Part shown: positions 57,969 to 64,000 of the stretch, in pieces
Position numbering within the stretch: the first letter of the stretch is position 1
How the letters are laid out: the number at the start of each line of letters is the position of its first letter
Assembly (NCBI GenBank): GCA_050299335.1
Contig: JBNKVT010000010.1
Span: 1 to 64,000, forward strand
From: JBNKVT01 sp050299335
Lineage (GTDB): Bacteria > Pseudomonadota > Alphaproteobacteria > Rhodobacterales > Rhodobacteraceae
DNA length: 64,000 nt
Direction of reading: 5' to 3'
Made by a program: the position numbers and the translations under genes
Notes under the pieces: model-generated
The model's database searches: none
What the model saw: the letters and a program-made list of their open reading frames with translations, nothing else
What the model was told of the DNA's origin: nothing

Positions 57969-59255
57969 ATGAATATCAAACAACTCGCCACCACCCTCGC
58001 CGCCGGTCTGGCCGATTGCGACTGGAATCCGGGCGCGCTGGAATCGCATCTGGAGCATCGTCTGCCCCCGAAACCTCGGGTGGCGACCGATCTCACTCGT
58101 GCCCTGATCGACAATTTCCCTCGGCCCTATGCGCCGGCACCCTGGCAGATCGCAACCTTCCTGCCGATGCACCCGGGCTTCGCGCGGCTCCACCGCGCCT
58201 GCCGAAAGCAACGCCACTGGCCTGATCCGGTGATCGCCCCGCCCGCAATGCGGCCGCTGCCGCCCTTTGCCCGGCTCGGCCTGCCGCAGTTGTCCACGCC
58301 GGGTCATCTCGCAGACTGGCTGATGCTGAGCGACGATCAGCTTGCCCGCTTCTCGGACCCGTTCGGGATGCATAATCACGACGACGAAACCCCGGTGAAC
58401 CACTATTTCTGGCATCTTCACCCCAAACGCGCTGGCGGCGTCCGCCTGATCGAGGCCCCGAAACCGGTGTTGAAATCCCTCCAGCGCCGCATCCTCCACG
58501 ACCTCCTCGCCCGCGTTCCGGTCCACGAGGCCGCCTTCGGCTTCGTGCAGGGGCGCAACTGCCTGCAGTCGGCCCAGCGCCATTGCGGCGAAGAGCTCGT
58601 CATCTCCTTCGACCTCCGAGACTTTTTCCCCTCTGTCCCCGCCGCGCGCATCCACGCGCTCTTCCGTTGCCTCGGCTATCCCCATGCCACCGCCCGCGCG
58701 CTGACCAACCTGACCACGCTTTCCACCCCGCCCCGCATCCTCGACCGTCTGCCCGCCGGGACCCGCGCCCTCTACCAGGCCCGCCACCTGCCCCAGGGCG
58801 CGCCGACCTCGCCGATGCTGGCCAATCTCTGCGCCTTCCGCCTCGACCGCAGGCTGGCCGGGCTGGCGCGGCGGCTGGAGGCGCATTATTCGCGCTATGC
58901 CGACGATCTGACCTTCTCGGGCGACGCCGAGGTAGCCCGTGCCATCCTGAAGACAGTGCCCGAGATCGTCCCCGGCGAAGGATTCTCGCTGAACCCGGCC
59001 AAGACGCGGGTGATGCGGGCCGGGACGCGGCAGGTGGTGACCGGACTGGTGGTCAACGAGACTCTCGGGACCGGGCGAAAGGAATTCGACCGGCTGAAGG
59101 CGGTGCTGCATCACTGTGCGAAGCAAAGTGACCGGCGGCTGGACGATCCGGGGTTCCGGGCCGAGATGAATGGCCGTATCGCCTGGGTCGAACAGGTCAG
59201 CCCGGGGCGCGGGCTGAGGCTGAGGCAACGTTTCGAGGCCGCGCTGGCTTCGTGA
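57969..59255 (+). CDS. Retron-type reverse transcriptase
   Basis: A 428-residue RT. Motif A is VISFDLRDFFPSV (D215), motif B LPQGAPTSPMLANL (276-282), catalytic YADD at 310-313, then FSLNPAKTRV and VVTGLVVN (VTG at 357-359, a retron mark). The NAxxH-like motif is SAQRH (201-205), with Ser replacing Asn. RIEAPKPVLKSLQRRIL is the usual RT0/RT1 region. Residues 1 to about 110 are an extension of unknown function beyond the compact RTs of classical retrons (300-330 residues). Start ATG 57969 with GGGGGA; the longer frame would run into the ncRNA. No adjacent effector gene, no maturase or endonuclease domain. It should copy the msd into a branched RNA-DNA molecule. Confidence 0.92.
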   Translation: MNIKQLATTLAAGLADCDWNPGALESHLEHRLPPKPRVATDLTRALIDNFPRPYAPAPWQIATFLPMHPGFARLHRACRKQRHWPDPVIAPPAMRPLPPFARLGLPQLSTPGHLADWLMLSDDQLARFSDPFGMHNHDDETPVNHYFWHLHPKRAGGVRLIEAPKPVLKSLQRRILHDLLARVPVHEAAFGFVQGRNCLQSAQRHCGEELVISFDLRDFFPSVPAARIHALFRCLGYPHATARALTNLTTLSTPPRILDRLPAGTRALYQARHLPQGAPTSPMLANLCAFRLDRRLAGLARRLEAHYSRYADDLTFSGDAEVARAILKTVPEIVPGEGFSLNPAKTRVMRAGTRQVVTGLVVNETLGTGRKEFDRLKAVLHHCAKQSDRRLDDPGFRAEMNGRIAWVEQVSPGRGLRLRQRFEAALAS

Positions 59256-59261
59256 CCCGCC

Positions 59262-60995
59262 TCAGCGCTCGGTGAGTTTCAGCTCGATCCGGCGGTTGCG
59301 CGCCAGTGCTTCGGGGGTGTCGCGCGGGTCGATGGGCTGATATTCCCCGAACCCGTTGGCCGAGAGGCGACCGGGCGGGATGCCCTCGAAATCCGACAGA
59401 TACTTGACCACCGACAGGGCACGGGCCTGGCTGAGTTCCCAGTTGTCGGCAAAGGCGCCGCCGGTGATCGGGACGTTGTCGGTATGGCCGTCGACCTGCA
59501 GGATCCAGTTGAGACTGTCGGGGATCTCGTCGGCGATCTCCAGAATGACATTGGCGACCTGGGTCAGTTGCTCGCGGCCTTCAGGACCGAGATTTGCAGA
59601 GCCGCGGGCAAAAAGAACCTCGGACGAGAACACGAAGCGGTCGCCGACGATCTCGATATCGTCGCGGTCACCGAGGATTTCGCGGATGCGACCGAAGAAT
59701 TCCGAGCGGTAGTTCTCCAGATTCGCCGCCTCGGCCTCCAGCCGCCGGCGCTCGCGCTCCTCCAGGTCGGCGCGGGCGCGTTCCTCGGCGGCGGCACGGG
59801 CAAGGGCGGTGTTCAGTTCCGAACCAAGGGTCTCGATCCGGATCTGGGCTTCCTCATCGGCGGCGCGGGCGGCGTCGAGCAGCCCCTGCAATGCGTTCAG
59901 CTGCTGGCGCAGTTCCGCCGTCTGCTCGTTCAACAGCGCCACCTGCCGCTGGGCCTCGGTGGAAATCTCCTGCTGTTCGGCCAGCCGCGCATTGGCGCTG
60001 GCCAGAAGTGCCGCCTGCGCCTCGGCCGCCGAAATATCCTGATCCCGGTTCGCCCGCAGCGCCGCCAGTTCCTCTTCCATCCCGGCCTGGGCGGCCTCGG
60101 CGGCGGCGAGCAGGGTCAGCGTGTCCTCGGCCCGTTTGCGCTCGGCCTCGAGATTGAGCGTCAGCGCGGTCAGTTCCGCATCGGCATTGACCAGCCGGGC
60201 GCGCAGCGCCTCGGCGGCGGCGGCTTCGGCGATGCGGGCCTGTTCGGCCGCACTCAGCGCCTCGGCCTCGGACCGCGCTTCGGCCAGTTCGGCCTGGGTC
60301 TCGGAGGCCTGCGAGCGCAGATCAGCGACCAGCGCCTCCAGCGCTTCGCGCCTTGCGGCGGCGAGACGCGCTTCCTCGGCAGAGGCATCGACCTCGCTGC
60401 GGGCCTGGGCGAGGGCGAGTTCCAGCGCCGCGTTACGGCTGAGCTGCTCGGCATTCTCACCGGCGAGGGCTTCCGCCTCCGCCATTGCCTGGTCGAGTGC
60501 CGCCTGGGTCTCGGCGGTCTCGTCGCGCGCGGCGGTCAGCGCGCTGTCGAGATCGGTGTTCTGGGCAATGAGCGAGGCGACCTGCTCTTCGAAAGAGGCG
60601 ATCCGGGTGCGGGCGTCGTCCCTTTCCGAAGTCAGCGAGGCGATCAGCGCCTGCTGGGCCTGACTTTCGGCATTCAGATCGTCGAGCTGCGCGTTCAGCC
60701 CGCCAAGCTCGGTCTCCAGCTCGTCCGTGCGCCGCTGCTCCAGCCCCAGCGCGGTGGCAAGATTGGTCAGTTCCGAGGACAAAAGCCGCAACTCCTCGCC
60801 CTGGCTGCGGATTTCCTCATCCTGGGCGAGGATTTCAGCGTCCTGGGTGGTGATGGTTTCGCGCAGCACGAACTGCACGATCATGAAGACGGTGAGGACG
60901 AACATCAGCACCAGCAAAAGGGCCGTCATCGCATCGACGAAGCCGGGCCAGATATTGGCCTCGAACCGCGATCCCGATCTGCGTGACAGCGCCAT
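59262..60995 (-). CDS. OmpA/MotB-like peptidoglycan-binding protein with long coiled coil
   Basis: A 577-residue protein. One N-terminal membrane helix (about 18-44; FVDAMTALLLVLMFVLTVFMI is the MotB/ExbD-like segment), then about 370 residues of Ala/Glu-rich heptads (about 50-420), then an OmpA C-terminal domain with LFARGSANLGPEGREQLTQV, VDGHTDNVPI and LSANGFGEYQPIDP and NRRIELKL. It should bind peptidoglycan while anchored in the inner membrane. It is encoded four bases downstream of the ExbB/MotA-like gene, its likely complex partner. It is convergent with the RT gene, six bases apart. Confidence 0.88.
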   Translation of the reverse strand: MALSRRSGSRFEANIWPGFVDAMTALLLVLMFVLTVFMIVQFVLRETITTQDAEILAQDEEIRSQGEELRLLSSELTNLATALGLEQRRTDELETELGGLNAQLDDLNAESQAQQALIASLTSERDDARTRIASFEEQVASLIAQNTDLDSALTAARDETAETQAALDQAMAEAEALAGENAEQLSRNAALELALAQARSEVDASAEEARLAAARREALEALVADLRSQASETQAELAEARSEAEALSAAEQARIAEAAAAEALRARLVNADAELTALTLNLEAERKRAEDTLTLLAAAEAAQAGMEEELAALRANRDQDISAAEAQAALLASANARLAEQQEISTEAQRQVALLNEQTAELRQQLNALQGLLDAARAADEEAQIRIETLGSELNTALARAAAEERARADLEERERRRLEAEAANLENYRSEFFGRIREILGDRDDIEIVGDRFVFSSEVLFARGSANLGPEGREQLTQVANVILEIADEIPDSLNWILQVDGHTDNVPITGGAFADNWELSQARALSVVKYLSDFEGIPPGRLSANGFGEYQPIDPRDTPEALARNRRIELKLTER

Positions 60996-60999
60996 GGGT

Positions 61000-62214
61000 C
61001 TACTGCTCCTGATGGATGGCGGCGCGGATGGTTTCGGTCAGAACGCCCAGATCCTTGCGCAGGTCGCCCACGGCATCCTGGCGGCCGGCGGCCATTTCCT
61101 CGAGGATTTTCAAAAGCTGCACGTCGATATTCCGCAGCCGCATCCGGGATTCTGCATCCAGCTGGCCCGCCGCGTCGCCCTGGTTCTCGAGATAATCCGC
61201 CGCGCGTTCCTGGGCCTCGGCGATCCGTTCCTGGCCCTCGATCAGTTTGGCCAGGACCGAACCGTCGATACTGCCGCCGCCCCCCGACGCCACCGCCGCT
61301 GGCTGGTTCTGCAATTGCTGCGCCAGTGCGCCCACGGCATCGGCGAGCCGCCCGAGCTTGATATCGGTCTCGACCCGTTTTTCCTCGCCGCGGAGCACGA
61401 TTTCGCGCAAGGATTCCACCTGCCGGGAAGATTGCTCCACCAGCCGCGCCACGCCGCTCGAGGCTCCCGCGCCGCCCTCGTCGGAGACCAGCGAAATGCG
61501 GGTGATCGACGAGAGCCATTCTTCCAGTTCCGAATAGAACCGGTTCTGACCGTGACCGGCAAAGAGCTCCAGCAGCCCGACGATCAGCGACCCCGCGAGG
61601 CCAAGCAGCGACGAGGCGAAGGCAGTGCCCATGCCGCCGAGCTGTTCTTCCAGCCCCGACATCAGGTTGTCGAAGACATCCATCGCGGTCTGGCCTTCCT
61701 GGGGGGCCAGCGAGCGGATGGTGTCGACCACCGCCGGGACCGTGGTGGCGAGCCCGTAGAACGTGCCCAGAAGTCCGAGGAAAATCAGCAGGTTGATGAT
61801 ATACCGCGTGATATCCCGCGCCTCGTCCAGCCGCTGTGCGGCCGAATCGAGGATCGAGCGGGTCGAGGACGAAGTCAGCGATTTGCGCGAATCCGCGTCC
61901 CTCAGAAGCGCAGCCAGCGGCGCCAGGAGGCGCGGCGCGGCCGAGAATTCGTGCCCGGGGCGGTCCAGCGCGAACCCCTCAATCCAGTTGACCGACGAGG
62001 TCAGGGTGATGACCTGCCAGAAACAGGCCAGTACGCCGAAGACGAAGACGCCGAGGATCACCCCGTTGAGGTAGATATTGGCGAAGAAGATATCCCGGAT
62101 CGACGCCGCCACCGCGAACGCGCCGACAATCACCACGGCGAGGATGATCAGCATTATCAATATCTGGCGGATCGGCTGCGAGAATTGCGGCTCTTTTTCA
62201 CGGTCCATGAACAT
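61000..62214 (-). CDS. MotA/TolQ/ExbB-like proton-channel family protein
   Basis: A 404-residue protein. Four membrane segments: about 18-40, 50-72, 137-160 and 200-228, the last in GGMGTAFASSLLGLAGSLIVGLLEL (family motif). A long cytoplasmic tail (about 235-404) is predominantly charged and helical. With the OmpA-like protein downstream it should make a MotAB/ExbBD-type, ion-driven motor. Start at 62214 or 62208 (ATG TTC ATG). The pair is common in Rhodobacterales; its role is not established. Confidence 0.85.
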   Translation of the reverse strand: MFMDREKEPQFSQPIRQILIMLIILAVVIVGAFAVAASIRDIFFANIYLNGVILGVFVFGVLACFWQVITLTSSVNWIEGFALDRPGHEFSAAPRLLAPLAALLRDADSRKSLTSSSTRSILDSAAQRLDEARDITRYIINLLIFLGLLGTFYGLATTVPAVVDTIRSLAPQEGQTAMDVFDNLMSGLEEQLGGMGTAFASSLLGLAGSLIVGLLELFAGHGQNRFYSELEEWLSSITRISLVSDEGGAGASSGVARLVEQSSRQVESLREIVLRGEEKRVETDIKLGRLADAVGALAQQLQNQPAAVASGGGGSIDGSVLAKLIEGQERIAEAQERAADYLENQGDAAGQLDAESRMRLRNIDVQLLKILEEMAAGRQDAVGDLRKDLGVLTETIRAAIHQEQ

Positions 62215-62386
62215 GCGTACTGTCGATCCTCAATGGCGCGAATTGTGCTTGTTTCCAAGCAGTTTACGCGGCGGCCACGCGATTTCCAAGGCGCGCGGCA
62301 ACATGCGCGCGCGTAGTGACTTTTTGCAACACGGCTTCGCCGATATATTTGTAATTTACTAAAATCGCTACCATATTGCGGGTAAA

Positions 62387-62398
62387 GAAAAATTTTTC
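62387..62398. promoter_or_regulatory. AT palindrome ahead of the SPFH gene
   Basis: GAAAAATTTTTC is a perfect 12-bp palindrome about 15 bases before the ATG at 62414. It lies in an AT-rich 200-bp divergent region and may be part of the promoter. GAGGGA follows as ribosome site. Confidence 0.3.
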
Positions 62399-62413
62399 GA
62401 GGGACGTGTCACC

Positions 62414-63352
62414 ATGCGGGAACTGATCGAATTGTCGCCTTTCGGCGCGCCGGCGCTGGCTCTACTGGTCTTCGCGATCATCCTGATCTTCATGATGGTC
62501 AAATCCGTGCCCCAGGGCGAGCAATGGACCATCGAGCGTTTCGGACGCTACACCCGGACCCTGAGACCCGGTCTCGGCTTCCTGATCCCGATCATGGACA
62601 AGGTCGGGGCCAAGATCAACATGATGGAAACCGTGCTCGACATCCATTCCCAGGAGGTGATCACCAAGGACAACGCCATGGTGGTGGCCGACGCGGTGGC
62701 CTTCTATCAGGTGATCGACGCGGCCAAGGCGGCCTATGAGGTGCGCGATCTGGAACGGGCGATTTCCAATCTCAGCCAGACCAATATTCGTGCCGTCATC
62801 GGCTCGATGGACCTTGATGAAAGCCTGTCGCACCGCGACCAGATCAACTCGCGGCTGCTGGCGGTGATCGACGATGCCTCGACGCCCTGGGGCGTGAAGG
62901 TGACCCGGGTCGAGATCAAGGACCTTGCCCCCTCGACCGAGATCACCGAAGCCATGGCGCGGCAGATGAAGGCCGAGCGCGAGAAACGGGCCGAGATCCT
63001 GACCGCAGAAGGTCTGAAGCAGTCCGCGATCCTGAAGGCCGAAGGCGAACGCGAGGCGCAGATCCGCGAGGCCGAGGGCCGGCGCGAGGCGGCGTTCCTC
63101 GACGCCGAGGCCCGCGAACGCTCGGCCCGGGCCGAGGCCGAGGCGACGCGGATGGTGTCCGAAGCCGTGGCCGCCGGGTCGGTGCAGGCGATCAACTATT
63201 TCGTGGCTCAGGAGTACACCAAGGCGCTGCGCGATGTGGCGGCGTCGCCGAATTCCAAGACCATCATGATACCGCTGGAGGCCTCCGGGCTGATGGGCTC
63301 GGTCGCCGGGATCGGTGACATCGTCAAGGCGGTGCGCGGAGAGGGCAGCTGA
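62414..63352 (+). CDS. SPFH/Band 7 family membrane protease-associated protein (QmcA-like)
   Basis: A 312-residue protein with an N-terminal membrane segment (ALALLVFAIILIFMMVKSVPQG), a Band 7 domain (GEQWTIERFGRYTRTLRPGLGFLIP and VVADAVAFYQV), and a long C-terminal coiled coil with repeated KAEGEREAQIREAEGRREA. This is the stomatin/QmcA type, which forms membrane microdomains and affects proteases. It overlaps the NfeD gene by one base; Band 7 plus NfeD is a conserved bacterial pair. Confidence 0.94.
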   Translation: MRELIELSPFGAPALALLVFAIILIFMMVKSVPQGEQWTIERFGRYTRTLRPGLGFLIPIMDKVGAKINMMETVLDIHSQEVITKDNAMVVADAVAFYQVIDAAKAAYEVRDLERAISNLSQTNIRAVIGSMDLDESLSHRDQINSRLLAVIDDASTPWGVKVTRVEIKDLAPSTEITEAMARQMKAEREKRAEILTAEGLKQSAILKAEGEREAQIREAEGRREAAFLDAEARERSARAEAEATRMVSEAVAAGSVQAINYFVAQEYTKALRDVAASPNSKTIMIPLEASGLMGSVAGIGDIVKAVRGEGS

Positions 63353-63849
63353 TGGAAATGGAAAGCGTCGGTCTGTTCGACTGGATCGAGGGTCTGTCGC
63401 CCTGGTGGTGGGTGGCGCTCGGCATCGCCATCGGCGCCTTCGAGATGCTGACCATGTCCTTCTTCCTGATCTGGTGGGGGATCGCGGCGGTGGTCATGGC
63501 GATTCTGCTGGTCTTTCTGCCGGGGATGCCAGGCGAGATTCAGGTAGCGCTCTTTGCCGCCTTGTCGGTCGGACTGACCTTCCTTGGGCGGTCCTGGATC
63601 CTGAAATTCGGTGACGGAGCCGCGCCAGTGACGGGCCTGAATGAACGCTCGAGCGCGCTTGTCGGACGGCAGGCGCGGGTGGTCGAGGCGGCGGGCAATG
63701 GCGGCAAGGTCGAGGTCGACGGCATCCCGTGGCGGGCGCAGAGCGCCGAGGGCGCGATGCCGGCGCCCGGAAGCTATGTGGAGATCGCCGGGTCGGACGG
63801 CAACACGCTGAGCGTGCGCCCCGTGGCGGCCCCGGAGGTCACCGGCTGA
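63352..63849 (+). CDS. NfeD family membrane protein
   Basis: A 165-residue protein with two to three membrane helices (WWWVALGIAIGAFEMLTMSFFLIWWG, then AVVMAILLVFLPGM and VALFAALSVGLTFLG) and a C-terminal OB-fold (ERSSALVGRQARVVEAAGNGGKVEVDGIPWRA). NfeD proteins partner with Band 7 proteins; the upstream gene is its partner, and the TGATG overlap means coupling. Confidence 0.93.
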   Translation: MEMESVGLFDWIEGLSPWWWVALGIAIGAFEMLTMSFFLIWWGIAAVVMAILLVFLPGMPGEIQVALFAALSVGLTFLGRSWILKFGDGAAPVTGLNERSSALVGRQARVVEAAGNGGKVEVDGIPWRAQSAEGAMPAPGSYVEIAGSDGNTLSVRPVAAPEVTG

Positions 63850-63865
63850 CCTGCGCTTGAGGGGT

Positions 63866-63890
63866 GGTGCGTGAAATCACGCACCCTACG
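63866..63890. repeat. Single REP-like palindrome
   Basis: GGTGCGTG-aaat-CACGCACC followed by CTAC is the same as unit 2 of the 23.1 kb array. It follows the SPFH-NfeD operon by 16 bases and may aid transcript 3' ends. Confidence 0.8.
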
Positions 63891-63903
63891 GGCGGAGGGA
63901 CGG

Positions 63904-63950
63904 CCAAGGATACGCCAAAGGATACACCAAAGGATACACCAAAGGATTCG
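63904..63950 (+). repeat. 12-nt tandem repeat
   Basis: Four consecutive units of CCAAAGGATACA (the first lacks one A, the last ends TTCG). It is in non-coding DNA near the window edge. It is a short microsatellite-like array. Confidence 0.75.
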
Positions 63951-64000
63951 GGCCGCCTTCCCCGGGCAACCCCTATGACACATGGTCGCACGGGGTCAGG

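Noticed and set aside
57969..59255. Reverse transcriptase as part of a diversity-generating retroelement or group II intron
   Set aside because: No template/variable repeat pair, no Avd-like gene and no C-type lectin target nearby; no maturase X or HNH endonuclease domain and no intron RNA. The VTG motif and upstream inverted repeat fit a retron better.
59262..62214. Zorya (ZorAB) anti-phage system
   Set aside because: MotA/MotB-like pair present, but no ZorC, ZorD or ZorE-like gene follows, and the very long coiled coil of the OmpA-like protein is unlike ZorB. It looks like the ordinary rhodobacterial ExbB/OmpA pair.
63904..63950. CRISPR or coding repeat
   Set aside because: The units are 12 nt and directly contiguous with no spacers; the tryptophan-rich peptide readable on the minus strand is an artefact of the repeat.

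Overview
The window is high-GC chromosomal DNA from an alphaproteobacterium, most likely a member of the Rhodobacterales (Rhodobacteraceae/Roseobacteraceae). Pointers are the methylmalonyl-CoA epimerase plus DUF1467 pair, the FadA/NADAR-cupin/FadJ beta-oxidation operon, the DUF1007-NicO metal exporter pair, the ExbB-like/OmpA-like pair, and intergenic palindromes of the kind seen in that group. Housekeeping genes (rpmH, polA, clpA, mazG, gloB) look intact. No rRNA, tRNA or CRISPR array was seen.

Layout. 1-7.4 kb: rpmH, a secreted protein of unknown function, a TVP38-type membrane protein coupled to a flavin disulfide oxidoreductase, an orphan sensor kinase and a DUF4240 protein. 7.4-11 kb: a three-gene sugar-type ABC importer. 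11.2-17.2 kb: a small cysteine-containing exported protein, an aldo/keto reductase, methylmalonyl-CoA epimerase with DUF1467, a lipoprotein, a DUF1007-NicO nickel/cobalt exporter pair and an M50-like membrane peptidase. 17.2-27.7 kb: ten genes on the minus strand centred on fatty-acid oxidation (acyl-CoA ligase, acyl-CoA dehydrogenase, thiolase, FadJ), with a NADAR-cupin fusion and a NUDIX hydrolase built in. 28-36.7 kb: multicopper oxidase, two SDRs, a CbrC-like AT-richer insert, L-lactate dehydrogenase, small membrane proteins, a fasciclin protein and an XRE-cupin regulator. 36.7-46.3 kb: polA, a nucleotidyltransferase, an ABC ATPase, a GHMP kinase, an epimerase, and yjbH-yjbF (exopolysaccharide). 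46.3-55 kb: M20 amidohydrolase, mazG, a truncated IS630 transposase, kinase-like, M48, VOC, CAP and methyltransferase genes, and gloB. 55-64 kb: clpA, a retron-like locus, a MotA/MotB-like pair and an SPFH-NfeD pair.

The most interesting locus is 57781-59255. A 428-residue reverse transcriptase with YADD, QGAPTSP and VTG motifs is preceded by a 172-nt segment. That segment is bounded by a 21-bp inverted repeat (a1 at 57781-57801, a2 at 57931-57952) and encloses an msr-like hairpin and a long msd-like hairpin. A weak promoter is placed to start transcription at a1. This is the architecture of a retron: a1-msr-msd-a2-RT. No separate effector gene is visible. The RT has a long N-terminal extension.

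Other signals include a three-copy intergenic repeat family (near 46.5, 53.1 and 57.6 kb, the last abutting the retron), a 67-nt palindromic element present twice in inverted orientation (one copy at the truncation point of the IS630 gene), a BIME-like array at 23.1-23.3 kb, twin AT-rich palindromes at 12.9 kb, and a 34-codon ORF overlapping the clpA start. All functional calls rest on reading motifs and context; no database search was possible.
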